Assembly: GCF_030547245.1 (NCBI RefSeq)
Contig: NZ_JAUOQT010000001.1
Coordinates: 839,101 to 903,100, forward strand
Direction of reading: 5' to 3'
DNA: 64,000 bases
Origin: Oceanihabitans sp. 2_MG-2023
Lineage (GTDB): Bacteria > Bacteroidota > Bacteroidia > Flavobacteriales > Flavobacteriaceae
Each line of letters opens with the position of its first letter. Position 1 is the stretch's first letter. A program made the translations under genes and the position numbers. The notes under the pieces were generated by a model. It did no database searches, was not told the DNA's origin, and worked only from the letters and a program-made list of their open reading frames with translations. Shown here one piece after another: positions 1 to 9,098 of the stretch.

Positions 1-1
1 T

Positions 2-2422
2 ACACCAGGAAATATTAATGCGGCAGCATATAATCCAGCAGATGGTTTTATTTGGGGTTATTTAAGTACACCTTCTAAAACCATTGTTAGAATTGGAAAA
101 GATTTCCAAACTACATCTTTTACGATACCAGAACTAACTACAGGAAATAAATATGTTGGAGATATTAGTCCCGATGGTATTTATTATTTTAAAGCTGGAG
201 GTACAAGCTATTTTAAAGTAGATTTAAATCCTAACTCTGCAACTTATACACAATACCTTTCAACAGAAAGTTTAACACAAAATATTAACATCCATGATTG
301 GGCCTTTAATGCAGTAGATGGTAACTTATATGCAGTAGAAAAAACTTCAAATGTTTTATATAGAATTAACCCAATAACAAGTGCAGTATCATCTTTAGGT
401 GTTGTCCCAATTCTATCTGGATTAAGCTATTCATATGGAGCTGTGTATTTTGATGCAGATGGTCGTTTTTATGTCTCGGCTAATGAAACCGGAACTGTTT
501 ATGTAATACAAAGTGTTCAGGATTTAGACGGAATAAATGTTATGGAATCTAATTTATTTGCATTTGGTCCTTCAAGCTCTAGTAATGATGGTGCACGTTG
601 CCCAACAGCTCCAGTTGCTCAAGAAATATGTGATAATGGTATTGATGATGATGGAGATGGTTTAATAGATTGCGAAGATCCTTCTTGTTCAGGTTTTGGA
701 AGTTGCGAAGTGATTGCACCACCTACAACTGCTAACGATGGCGGTTTAGAAAGTAACGGAAGATTATCGGAAGCAATTAGCAAACGTAACTTTAATCGTG
801 CTAAAAAGAGCTATGCCTTTGACCAAATGTCGGCAAAACGTGTTACTCCAAACCCAGTAAGTTATACTAGTAGAACCACCAATGATTTTCAATTACAAGA
901 TTTTGTACCATTAACAACTATTAACGAAGATTATGCAGTAGAGTCTACACCTTCAGACTTATTAAACATTACCAACGCAACAGAAGTGTATTCTGTAGAT
1001 TATATGCAAAACGATGCGTCTATAGCTTCCATCTTAGCTTTAAAAACAGAAAACGGCGTATACGAACATACCAAATATATTTGTGATAGATTATTAGGAG
1101 CAGAATTAATTTCGGTTTCTACCATTGATATTAATGATCAAGCATTCATTAAATCCATTATAAAAAATGCAGACGGTTCTTTTGAATATGTTTTAAGCTT
1201 ATCTGCTAAAGTTGCTAATAACGATGCGAATTTTGCAATAGAAAGCCATTGGAATTTAGATGTATATGAAGAAAATATAACTTTTTACAACTTTCAAATC
1301 TGGTCGAATTCTATAGACGATTTATATAGCTTGTCTCAAGAAGTATTAAACTTATTAGAAGTAGTAAAACCAATCTCTGGTTACGAATTATCTACGCCTC
1401 CAACCGTTTTTGTAAGAAAAGGAAAGTATAACAATGGCGCCTTAGATCTTCAAATAATAAATACCAATGCAACCGAAAATGTAACTTTCGATTCTGGTTA
1501 TAGAGAAACAGAAACGAGTGACTTTAACTACACATCGTCTAACTTAAACTTAAACGAAAATTATATTACCAATATTCAAGTACCAACAGGAAATCTATTT
1601 GATGTTGGGTTTAGAATTGGAGATGGTATAAACACACCAGACGATTTATTTATGTCCGATGGGCCTTGGGGAGTTGATGATTCACAAGCAGGAACAGTTG
1701 TAACTAATTACAATATTTCACCTAATACGAATGAATTTGATGCGGCAGATTTTCCAATAGAAAGAAACCTAAGCTTAAGCGCACACACAAGTACTTATTT
1801 TGCAGCTTACAGAGCATTAACACCACGTTTTAAAGCAGTAGATGTAACAAACTACGATAGCTTCAAACTTAAAGCAAAAGGAACAGGAAATTTAGAAATT
1901 ACTTTAGTAAAACAAAGTATCACCAATTGGGAAGAGCAATATAAAACAACCATTGCTTTAACAGCAGATTACCAGAGTTTTGCAATACCTTTTTCTGCAT
2001 TTACATCTGCTTTAAATACCGAATTACAAGCAAACGATGTGGTTACCATAGTATTTACAATGGTAAGTGAAGACGGAACAAGAACCGCAAAAGAAATGGA
2101 TGTACAGGATGTACGTTTCTCTACAGGAAATACCTTATCTGTAAACGATTTTGAAACAGATACAACAACAAATTCTGTAAAAGCATATCCAAACCCAATG
2201 CGAAATGCATCTAATATTCACTTTAGTGCAAATCAAAATGAAACTGTACAATTAGTTATTTATAACCAATTAGGTAAAGTAGTATTTCATACTACAGTAA
2301 ATGCACAAGCAGGTAAAAACCAAATAGCAATAGAAAGAAATAACTTAAGTTCTGGTTTATACATCTGTAAAATAGTAAGTACACAAACCCAATATAATCC
2401 CTTGAAGTTACTTGTAAAGTAA
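2..2422 (+). CDS. Large secreted surface protein with T9SS sorting domain, 5' end outside window
   Basis: The reading frame is open from base 2, so the GTG at 443 is an internal codon and the gene starts upstream of the window; 806 residues are visible. In order: a beta-propeller-like segment (about 1-195, DUF6923-like, with repeated 'DGxxY' elements); an acidic calcium-binding motif near 210-228 (NGIDDDGDGLIDC); a long beta-rich middle region; a carbohydrate-binding-like beta-sandwich around 540-700; and a C-terminal domain from about 726 (VKAYPNP... ending PLKLLVK) typical of type IX secretion substrates of the TIGR04183 kind. The family assignment implies export across the outer membrane and attachment to, or release from, the cell surface. 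The ligand is unknown. A strong terminator follows 77 bases after the stop. Confidence 0.85.
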   Translation, partial: TPGNINAAAYNPADGFIWGYLSTPSKTIVRIGKDFQTTSFTIPELTTGNKYVGDISPDGIYYFKAGGTSYFKVDLNPNSATYTQYLSTESLTQNINIHDWAFNAVDGNLYAVEKTSNVLYRINPITSAVSSLGVVPILSGLSYSYGAVYFDADGRFYVSANETGTVYVIQSVQDLDGINVMESNLFAFGPSSSSNDGARCPTAPVAQEICDNGIDDDGDGLIDCEDPSCSGFGSCEVIAPPTTANDGGLESNGRLSEAISKRNFNRAKKSYAFDQMSAKRVTPNPVSYTSRTTNDFQLQDFVPLTTINEDYAVESTPSDLLNITNATEVYSVDYMQNDASIASILALKTENGVYEHTKYICDRLLGAELISVSTIDINDQAFIKSIIKNADGSFEYVLSLSAKVANNDANFAIESHWNLDVYEENITFYNFQIWSNSIDDLYSLSQEVLNLLEVVKPISGYELSTPPTVFVRKGKYNNGALDLQIINTNATENVTFDSGYRETETSDFNYTSSNLNLNENYITNIQVPTGNLFDVGFRIGDGINTPDDLFMSDGPWGVDDSQAGTVVTNYNISPNTNEFDAADFPIERNLSLSAHTSTYFAAYRALTPRFKAVDVTNYDSFKLKAKGTGNLEITLVKQSITNWEEQYKTTIALTADYQSFAIPFSAFTSALNTELQANDVVTIVFTMVSEDGTRTAKEMDVQDVRFSTGNTLSVNDFETDTTTNSVKAYPNPMRNASNIHFSANQNETVQLVIYNQLGKVVFHTTVNAQAGKNQIAIERNNLSSGLYICKIVSTQTQYNPLKLLVK

Positions 2423-2498
2423 CACTAATTATTTGTTTTTTGATTGATAGCGTGGAAACCTAAAAACTAATAATAGCTTATAAGTTGGTTTCTACTAA

Positions 2499-2529
2499 AG
2501 GCAAGAGCGAGGGCTCTTGCCTTTTTTTG
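2499..2529 (+). terminator. Rho-independent terminator
   Basis: A perfect 9-bp stem (GGCAAGAGC / GCTCTTGCC) with a four-base loop is followed by seven T residues. It lies 77 bases after the stop of the secreted surface protein. Confidence 0.92.
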
Positions 2530-2614
2530 TTCTTATTTTAAGGAAGTTGAAATGCTTCGTTATGTTTTGAAAGATAGTGTTTTAGCTTTTATTTAATAAG
2601 AAATTACATAAGCT

Positions 2615-2646
2615 GTTATTTAGAAGGAGTTACGACTGAAGAATCT
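2615..2646 (+). repeat. Degenerate dispersed intergenic element, copy 1
   Basis: This 32-base stretch shares its first 12 bases (GTTATTTAGAAG) and last 9 bases (GAAGAATCT) with the stretch at 9097-9128, with a diverged middle. It is flanked by inverted arms (2603-2611 and 2650-2658) that could fold. I read it as a decayed REP-like element. The rest of the 2530-2780 gap is AT-rich with no gene that I can see. Confidence 0.4.
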
Positions 2647-2780
2647 TTTTTATGTAATGAAGTAATTACAGAAAGTATTTTTTAAGTAGTAAATTTAATA
2701 GTTAATTACAATGGGATTATACTTATTTAAAGTCGTGCACTATAATTTTTAATGGGAAATAATTTTTAAAACAAAATCCA

Positions 2781-3512
2781 ATGAACAATAATCAAATCAA
2801 TAAAAAACTAGAAAGAAAAATTAATTTCTTTACAGCTTATTTTTTTAAGTGCTTTAGTTATTTCTTTTTTTGCTTTTAGTAATAAAGATAAAATGGAGCG
2901 TTTTGATGAGCTCATTGTAAAAAAAAATTACTGTAATTGGTGAAGACAATTTACCTAGGATGGTACTTAGTAATGAAAACAGGCAACATTTAGGAAGAAT
3001 GAATGGCAAGAATGGGAGAAAGAGAACGTCCTTTAGGTATTTTTTCTTTAATAACGAAGGAGATGAATGTGGTGGTTTAGTATTTAAAACAAAAGAAAAA
3101 GATGGAAAAATTATCTTCGAAATGTCTTTTACAATGGATAATTATAAAGATGATCAAGCAGTACAAATACTTAATGATGAGTATTATTCTAATGCTAAAG
3201 CATATATAAAAAGGGGAATCTCTATCAATCAATATTCGGTTGGTTCTATCATAGACGAAAGAAATAATAAGCTTAAAAAGTTAAGCATGATTGAAGATGG
3301 AAAAGAACGTACGGAAAAATTAATACGTTAATGGAACAATAAGGAGCTGTAAACCGTTTGTTTATGGGTAAAACAAAAGGAAACAGTTCGGGGCAGTTTT
3401 AGCTGGACCTGACGGTCCTCCAAAAATGATGATATATTTAGATGATAAAGGAGTGCCAAAAATTCAAACTTTTACTGAAAATGGCGAAATAAAAGACTTC
3501 CTGGAAAATTAA
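2781..3512 (+). pseudogene. Frameshifted pseudogene of a small membrane-anchored protein
   Basis: Conceptual translation across all three frames gives one continuous protein of about 240 residues. It begins MNNNQINKKLERKINFFTAY at 2781, then changes frame near 2842 into a hydrophobic helix (LSALVISFFAF). It changes again at the A-run near 2925 into VIGEDNLPRMVLSNENRQ. A stretch near 3013-3045 is read out of frame, as if by two compensating indels. After the stop at 3331 the homologous frame carries a further TAA and then a +1 change near 3398, before a last block (VPKIQTFTENGEIKDFLEN) ending at 3512. The reading 2960-3331 is therefore a fragment and not an intact gene. The intact family would be a single-pass membrane protein with an extracytoplasmic domain of unknown function. 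Several independent lesions make sequencing error an unlikely explanation. Confidence 0.8.
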
Positions 3513-3603
3513 TACCGGGCCAGTTCTACTAAAGAATTTCCATAGTAATCGAATAAACTAAGAATCTCTTTTTATTTTAGTTAATAAGATTAAATAATAA
3601 ATC

Positions 3604-5664
3604 TTATTCCCTAAAAACAGGCTTTTCAAACAATAACCATTTAAAACGCAATCCAACCTCATTAAACGTAAAACCAGCAGCAGTTGCAGAGGCAATATTA
3701 CTTCGTGTACCAAATAGATTTGCCATACAACGATCGGAGAATTTATATCCAAGTTTTCCTTGTATTCTGTAGGTGCTTTGGCTTTTATCGTCTTCAATAT
3801 ATTGTAATCCTGTTGCTGCAGTTAATTCGTAAAACCATTCTTTAGGTTTCGCTATGTTTTCGTCTTTAATAAGATTAGCAAAAACTTCCACTGCATTAAA
3901 TTTTTCAGGGGAGAAATAAACCGTTGGCACTTGGTTTTTAAATGTAATGTATTGGTAGTTTATACCAGCTTTAAGTGATGGTTTTGGTAAAATGTTATAG
4001 TATAATGAAGTAAATAAAAGGTTTCTCGCATTGTTATCGCTTTGGCTGGTGTAAAAGTATTGTGTAAACCAACCTAAGTTAAAGTTCGTGTTTAAGCTAT
4101 AGTTTGCATAATAGTTATTTTGTACTATTTCACGATCTAATAATTCGGCATTAAAGCTTTGTAATTCACGTTTGTACCCCACCGTTAAATCTTGTAATTT
4201 AAAAGGTTTAATATTAAAAGAAACATCGGTTAATAGTTGCGTATAATCATTTGTAGTTGCTTTTGCCGAGGTTAATCCTGCAGTACCTTTAAAGGTTACG
4301 TTTGGTAATAATTGATACGAAAGACCTAAGCTAAAGTCGTTAGAAGTTGCATCGTTATTTGTAACGGCATTGGTGGTGTTTCTGTAATTATAGCTTGCTA
4401 ATACTTTAAATTTTGTAGAAAACGGAAACTCTATATTGTTGTTAAACGCAAATGCTTCGTTATCTCCATTATCAAAGGAATAGGATGTTTTTCCTTCGTA
4501 AAAAGGAGTAAAGGTAGTGTTGAGGTTTTTTATAAAGTTGGTAGCATCTTTTTGGTTTTCGTAAAACTTCAACGTGTTTTCTGCAGAAGTATATGCCGCT
4601 TCATATTTACCTAAAGCTTTTAATGCATTTGCGTTTCCTAAGTTACCATCAAAAGAAGTACTATCATTTACCAAAATTTGGTCGTAATCTTTAACACTCT
4701 TTTTAAAATCGCTTTTGTAGATATTAAGTGTCGCACGTAAAGCCAATAACCAGTTTTCGTTAGGTTTGGTTTCTATTAAATTTGCGATAAGCGTATCTGA
4801 TGCTTTAAATTTCTTGTTCCAAATTAAGGCTTGTACATAACGTTCTGTCGTTTGTTGACTAAGTGTCGGTTCGGTAGTTTTATCTAGACTTTCAAAAGCT
4901 TCTGTACTTAGTTGTAATGCCTCTTTTTCTTTTCCGTTTAAATGCGAAACTAATGCTAAACCGTTTAATGCTGTGATTTTATTTTCAGGATTTTCAGCTA
5001 GAATGTCATAGGTTGCTTTGGCATCTTCTAAACGATTGGCAATTAAATATAAGTTGGCTAAGTTTAATAAGGTGTCTTTGTCATTATTAAAAAGAATTAA
5101 GTTTTCTTTTAACAATAACTCAGCTTCATCGTATTTTTGCGATTGCTGTTTTTGGTAAGCATATCCTAAATACATGTATTTTTTAGAGGTTAATGCGTTT
5201 GGGTTTCCTGGTAATACTTCTAATGCTTTATCTACATATTTTAAAGCATCTTTATATTCTTTTAAATTAGAAAGAGTATTGGCGTAACTTAATAATGCAG
5301 GAAAACTTTTAGGGTCTTCATCTATCAAGCCCTTAAAATAAGTTTTAGCTTTTGAAAAATTACTATTCCATAATAAAGACTCTCCATAATTTAGCTTCAC
5401 CTCAAAATCTGTAGGGTAATCTGCTAATAGATTTGTAAATAGTGTATTTGCTGCTTCTGGTTTTCCGTTTAATCCAATCGCACGACCATAACATAGTCTA
5501 GCGGTTTTGTTTTGTGGATATTCTTTTAAAATACTTTGAAAAAACGTTTCCGCTTTCGCGTATTTGCCTGTTTCTAAATAGGTAAACCCTTCTTGCATGT
5601 CTTGTGCATAGCTAAAAAAAGCAGTTAATAATAATGTAAATAGGGCAAAAAATTTAAGTTTCAT
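3604..5664 (-). CDS. TPR-rich outer-membrane beta-barrel protein, probable polysaccharide export
   Basis: A signal peptide (MKLKFFALFTLLLTAFFSYA, cleavage after about 20) precedes some 350 residues of tetratricopeptide-like helices with spaced 'A..LF..LL..YP' patterns. The last 290 residues or so (from about 395) are alternating beta-strands with many Tyr, Asn and Phe, as in an outer-membrane barrel. This architecture (periplasmic TPR scaffold plus barrel) matches known polysaccharide exporters such as PelB and BcsC, although I infer the function from architecture and neighbours only. It is transcribed away from the STAS/flippase operon, and the shared operator at 5707-5737 lies between them. 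It may therefore belong to the same regulon. Confidence 0.75.
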   Translation of the reverse strand: MKLKFFALFTLLLTAFFSYAQDMQEGFTYLETGKYAKAETFFQSILKEYPQNKTARLCYGRAIGLNGKPEAANTLFTNLLADYPTDFEVKLNYGESLLWNSNFSKAKTYFKGLIDEDPKSFPALLSYANTLSNLKEYKDALKYVDKALEVLPGNPNALTSKKYMYLGYAYQKQQSQKYDEAELLLKENLILFNNDKDTLLNLANLYLIANRLEDAKATYDILAENPENKITALNGLALVSHLNGKEKEALQLSTEAFESLDKTTEPTLSQQTTERYVQALIWNKKFKASDTLIANLIETKPNENWLLALRATLNIYKSDFKKSVKDYDQILVNDSTSFDGNLGNANALKALGKYEAAYTSAENTLKFYENQKDATNFIKNLNTTFTPFYEGKTSYSFDNGDNEAFAFNNNIEFPFSTKFKVLASYNYRNTTNAVTNNDATSNDFSLGLSYQLLPNVTFKGTAGLTSAKATTNDYTQLLTDVSFNIKPFKLQDLTVGYKRELQSFNAELLDREIVQNNYYANYSLNTNFNLGWFTQYFYTSQSDNNARNLLFTSLYYNILPKPSLKAGINYQYITFKNQVPTVYFSPEKFNAVEVFANLIKDENIAKPKEWFYELTAATGLQYIEDDKSQSTYRIQGKLGYKFSDRCMANLFGTRSNIASATAAGFTFNEVGLRFKWLLFEKPVFRE

Positions 5665-5706
5665 GTTCTAGTTTTTAATCATTTGCAAGTTAGGCATTCA
5701 TTTCCA

Positions 5707-5777
5707 TTCATTCATCTACAGCAATGGTCCACTCATCGAAATTCAATGGAATCTCATAGCTTTCTATTGCATCTTTG
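5707..5777 (+). promoter_or_regulatory. EPS-locus operator A and promoter upstream of the STAS gene
   Basis: Half-sites CATTCATC (5709-5716) and CACTCATC (5730-5737) flank the 13-base spacer TACAGCAATGGTC, giving a 21-base period. Exactly 32 bases later is CATCTTTG (5770-5777), one base off the Bacteroidota -7 consensus TAnnTTTG. I see no TTG at the -33 position, which fits an activator-dependent promoter. The same arrangement occurs at 7628-7698 and, with 21 extra bases, at 15067-15158. The half-sites resemble LytTR/AlgR sites (ACCGTTCGTC). The TTG at 5775 lies inside the -7 box, which excludes it as a translation start. Confidence 0.7.
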
Positions 5778-5816
5778 CATCAGAAATTAGTCACAAACAA
5801 ATCAAAAATAAGAATT

Positions 5817-6095
5817 ATGCCACTAACAATTACAGAAGAAAACAACACCATTATATTAGAAGGTGTATTAAATACAAACACAATAAGTGGTTTTAAAAAT
5901 CACTTTAATGTTATTTTAAATACGAACAAAGCAGTGACCTTAGATATGGATAAGGTTACTGAAATCGATGCATCGGGAATGTACACATTAAAAGAAATGT
6001 ATAGAAACGCAATTCATAGTAACAACATATTTTTCGTTATTGGTTCTGGTTGTAAAGATGTTTACGAAGATTTTAAATATCCAAACGTAGCCTAA
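5817..6095 (+). CDS. Stand-alone STAS-domain protein
   Basis: The protein has 92 residues and consists of a single STAS (anti-sigma-factor antagonist) fold. The signature EIDASGMYTL contains the Asp51-x-Ser53-Gly motif in which such proteins are phosphorylated by partner serine kinases. I chose the ATG at 5817. A TTG at 5775 is in frame but falls inside the predicted -7 promoter box. The gene precedes the flippase by 28 bases, so the two are probably co-transcribed. No anti-sigma kinase or PP2C phosphatase gene is in the window. The likely role is a phosphorylation-controlled protein-protein switch acting on polysaccharide production, but that is inferred from context. Confidence 0.8.
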   Translation: MPLTITEENNTIILEGVLNTNTISGFKNHFNVILNTNKAVTLDMDKVTEIDASGMYTLKEMYRNAIHSNNIFFVIGSGCKDVYEDFKYPNVA

Positions 6096-6123
6096 TTAAT
6101 ACTAACAAAAACCACATCCTACG

Positions 6124-7368
6124 ATGCAAGCTTTATCTATATTAAAATCGAAAAAAATAACTCCAGAACAAGTATTTATGCTAAGTGTATTAGCCGTTAA
6201 TGGAGGGAACTATTTGTACAATCTTATTTTAGGTCGTGTTTTAGGACCAGCACAATTTGCAGATGCAGCCGTGTTAATTACCTTTTTATTGGTGCTATCT
6301 TTTGTAGCGATGACCTTTCAATTAGTAACTGCAAAATTTTCTGTAGTTTTTGAAAACGATACGTTTAAAAATTTCATTTCTAAAATTTATAAAAACGCAA
6401 GCATTGTTGGGTTGGGATTAGGTGCATTAATCATCGTGTTTGCCAACCAACTTCAAGACCTTTTTAATACGTCGTCTTCTAGTATGTTTACCATTTTTGG
6501 AATTGGAGTGCCTTTATATTTTTTAATGAGTGTGAATCGCGGTGTTTTTCAAGGAAAAAAAGAATTTAAATCGTTATCGATTACCTATCAAGCAGAAATG
6601 CTAAGCAGATTAATAATCACCTTGGCTTTAATCTTCTTGTTTGATATACAATCTTCGGTGGTGATTGCAATTGGTATTTTAATTTCTTTTGGATTTGGAT
6701 TAGTGCCTTTTAAATTTAGAAATCTAAACTTTAAAAAGACGATTGCTATAGAAGCAAACCAGTCTAAACAAGTACGAAGTTTTTTTATTATTACAGCTTT
6801 TTACGAGTTCACACAAATCATTATTAACAATAGTGACATCTTATTGGTAAAACATTATTTTGATGCTTATGAGGCAGGGTTATATGCTTCATTAGCTTTA
6901 ATAGGTCGTATTGTTTACTTCGTCGCTTGGATGTTTGTAATGTTATTACTACCAACAGTAGTACAGCTTAAAAAAGAAGGAAAAGAAACTGCACCAATTT
7001 TATTTAAATATGTTGGTTATATAGCAGCAATTGCAACAACTATTGTTATTGGTTGTGCATTATTTCCAGAAACCGCAATAACCATATTGTTTGGAGATAG
7101 CTATTTGGCAATGGCTCCATTGTTATGGAAATACGCTTTAGCTACTGGCTTATTTGCCGTATCTAACCTCTTTGCATATTACTATTTATCCTTAGACAGG
7201 TTTGTTCCTGTTGTAATTTCGGGTGTATTCGGTATGCTTCAAATGGGATTAGTTATCTTTTTTCATGATAGTTTAGAACAAGTAGTTCACATGCAAATTG
7301 TAGCAATGATTCTATTATTAGTAATGCAGCTTTTTTTCTTCGTTTTGGATACGAAAGGTAAGCAATAG
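6124..7368 (+). CDS. Polysaccharide flippase (Wzx/MATE-like membrane protein)
   Basis: The 414 residues form about 12 hydrophobic segments throughout. The N-terminal region (LAVNGGNYLYNLILGRVLGP) matches the start of oligosaccharide flippases of the MurJ/Wzx/PelG kind, where a lipid-linked sugar chain or the growing polymer is moved across the inner membrane. It is the second gene of the operon that begins with the STAS protein. It is slightly shorter than typical PelG proteins. A hairpin with a T-run follows the stop. The exact substrate cannot be read from the sequence. Confidence 0.82.
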   Translation: MQALSILKSKKITPEQVFMLSVLAVNGGNYLYNLILGRVLGPAQFADAAVLITFLLVLSFVAMTFQLVTAKFSVVFENDTFKNFISKIYKNASIVGLGLGALIIVFANQLQDLFNTSSSSMFTIFGIGVPLYFLMSVNRGVFQGKKEFKSLSITYQAEMLSRLIITLALIFLFDIQSSVVIAIGILISFGFGLVPFKFRNLNFKKTIAIEANQSKQVRSFFIITAFYEFTQIIINNSDILLVKHYFDAYEAGLYASLALIGRIVYFVAWMFVMLLLPTVVQLKKEGKETAPILFKYVGYIAAIATTIVIGCALFPETAITILFGDSYLAMAPLLWKYALATGLFAVSNLFAYYYLSLDRFVPVVISGVFGMLQMGLVIFFHDSLEQVVHMQIVAMILLLVMQLFFFVLDTKGKQ

Positions 7369-7408
7369 AAATAAAAAAAGAATTTTATATTATTAGTCTA
7401 TATAAAGG

Positions 7409-7440
7409 AAAAGGCTGTGGTTTTGTACTGCAGCTTTTTT
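7409..7440 (+). terminator. Probable terminator after the flippase gene
   Basis: An imperfect hairpin (AAAAGGCTG paired with CAGCTTTT, one bulged G) ends in a run of six T residues, about 40 bases after the flippase stop. Confidence 0.55.
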
Positions 7441-7513
7441 AGTTTGTAGTTATTGTGTCTTCCTTTTGAATGACAGTATCCATTTTATTTAATAATATTT
7501 TCAGAGGTATTCG

Positions 7514-7592
7514 GTTATTGGGAGAGCAACGAAGAATTTAACTAAGAAAGTTAATATGTTAAAGAGATTCTTAAGTCATACTTCTTTCTAAA
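7514..7592. repeat. Degenerate dispersed intergenic element, copy 2 (inverted pair)
   Basis: A forward half (GTTATTG, then GAAGAATTT by 7539) faces an inverted half (AGATTCTT at 7565-7572 and CTTCTTTCTAAA at 7581-7592). Both resemble the TTTAGAAG...GAAGAATCT core found at 2615-2646 and 9097-9128, with clear divergence. Nothing else of note lies in 7441-7620. Confidence 0.35.
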
Positions 7593-7627
7593 GGATACTA
7601 TTAAAAATACTAAAACGACATCTTCTT

Positions 7628-7698
7628 ACCATTCGTCTACAGCAACGTGCAACCTATCTAAACTCTCCTGAATATGTCTCTTTAAATACGCAAATTTG
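7628..7698 (+). promoter_or_regulatory. EPS-locus operator B and promoter upstream of the GT4 gene
   Basis: A good half-site (ACCATTCGTC, core 7630-7637) is followed by the spacer TACAGCAACGTGC and a weaker half-site AACCTATC (7651-7658), again with 21-base periodicity. A -7-like box CAAATTTG (7691-7698) lies exactly 32 bases after the second half-site, as in site A. The predicted transcript would have a leader of about 120 bases before the glycosyltransferase start at 7824. Confidence 0.7.
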
Positions 7699-7823
7699 TA
7701 GTGTAATTAAGAAACAACATATTAAAATTTATATTATGAACCATCCAGAACGAGGTTCTTCTTTAAAAGAAAAAATTAAAACTGGATGCCATATAAAACC
7801 TTTAAAAAATAAATAACAAACTT

Positions 7824-9044
7824 ATGAAACTAGCAATCGTAACTGCATATCCACCAAGTAAAGTAACTTTAAACGAATACGCTTACCATTTAGTAAAGCA
7901 CTTTAGACAAAAAGATAATGTAACTGAAATTGTTTTACTTACAGACAAAACGGAAGGAGCAAAAGATATTGCTTTTACTGAAGATGGTTGTAAGATTACA
8001 GTGAAAGAATGCTGGGCATTTAATAGCTATACAAATATTATAAATGTGACTAAAGCGATTAATAATACACAACCAGATGCCGTTTTATTCAACTTACAAT
8101 TTATGAAATTTGGAGATAAAAAAGTTGCAGCAGCTTTAGGCTTAATGTTACCATTAGTTTGTAAGCTAAAAAAGATTCCAAACATTGTATTATTACACAA
8201 TATACTAGAAGAAGTAGATCTAGGCTCAGCAGGATTTACAAGTAGTAAAATCATGCAAAAAGTATATGGCTTTATAGGAACTAGCTTAACAAGGTTAATA
8301 TTGCAAGCAGATACTGTTGCAGTAACCATGCAAAAATATGTGGATATTTTAGAAGAAAAATATAATGCTTCAAATGTGACTTTAATTCCACATGGAACAT
8401 TTGAAATTTCTGAAGAAAAACCTGAATACAGCTTGCCACAAGGACCTTTACAAGTGATGACTTTTGGTAAATTTGGAACTTACAAAAAAGTAGAAGGTAT
8501 GATTGAAGCCGTAGAAAAAGTAAGAGTATCTACAGGATTAGATTTAGAAGTTGTAATTGCAGGAACAGACAATCCAAATGTACCTGGTTATTTGGCAAAA
8601 GTTCAAGAAGATTACAAGCATATACCTCAAGTTCGTTTTACTGGTTATGTAGAAGAATATGAAGTGCCAACCTTATTTAAAGAAAGTGCTGTGGTTGTAT
8701 TTCCATACACGTCGACAACAGGAAGCTCGGGTGTTTTACACCAAGCAGGAAGTTATGGAAAAGCAGTAGTGATGCCAGACTTAGGAGACCTTGCTTTATT
8801 AGTAAAAGATGAAGGGTATAAAGGAGAGTTTTTTGAGCCAACTTCTGTAGAAAGTTTAGCAAATGCAATTGAAGCAATTGTAACCAATGAAGCACACAGA
8901 ATTGCTTTAGGAAAAGCAAACTATGAAGCTGCAACAGCCTATCCAATGGAGAAAATTGCAGATATGTACTTATCGAATTTTGATAGAATTATTACAAGAA
9001 AAACACCAAAAAGTAGAAACGCATTAAAACCTACTAATGCATAG
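7824..9044 (+). CDS. Glycosyltransferase, GT4-like
   Basis: The protein has 406 residues with the GT-B two-domain layout. The N-terminus (MKLAIVTAYPPSKVTLNEYAY) is a first beta-strand/loop typical of family 4 enzymes. The C-terminal nucleotide-sugar domain has GTFGKFGTYKKVEG-like and GYVEEYEVPTLFKESAVVVFPY segments and a STTGSSGVLHQAGSYGK acceptor/donor loop. The protein probably adds a sugar from an NDP-sugar on the cytoplasmic side during assembly of the polymer. It is a single-gene unit under operator B, ending at a long hairpin shared with the convergent hydrolase operon. Sugar specificity is not apparent. Confidence 0.85.
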   Translation: MKLAIVTAYPPSKVTLNEYAYHLVKHFRQKDNVTEIVLLTDKTEGAKDIAFTEDGCKITVKECWAFNSYTNIINVTKAINNTQPDAVLFNLQFMKFGDKKVAAALGLMLPLVCKLKKIPNIVLLHNILEEVDLGSAGFTSSKIMQKVYGFIGTSLTRLILQADTVAVTMQKYVDILEEKYNASNVTLIPHGTFEISEEKPEYSLPQGPLQVMTFGKFGTYKKVEGMIEAVEKVRVSTGLDLEVVIAGTDNPNVPGYLAKVQEDYKHIPQVRFTGYVEEYEVPTLFKESAVVVFPYTSTTGSSGVLHQAGSYGKAVVMPDLGDLALLVKDEGYKGEFFEPTSVESLANAIEAIVTNEAHRIALGKANYEAATAYPMEKIADMYLSNFDRIITRKTPKSRNALKPTNA

Positions 9045-9098
9045 AATATAATGAATCGCCACCTTTTTTTGTCCCAAAACAATTAAAAAACCTATAGT

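Noticed and set aside
443..2422. GTG at 443 as start of the first surface protein
   Set aside because: The frame is open and family-like back to base 2; there is no signal peptide after 443.
2960..3331. Stand-alone 123-residue gene
   Set aside because: Homologous sequence continues on both sides in other frames, so it is a pseudogene fragment.
3558..3797. 79-residue minus-strand reading
   Set aside because: It overlaps the end of the TPR-barrel gene in another frame and has no recognisable feature.
5775..5816. TTG start 42 bases upstream for the STAS gene
   Set aside because: The TTG is inside the predicted -7 box and the ATG at 5817 gives a normal STAS N-terminus.
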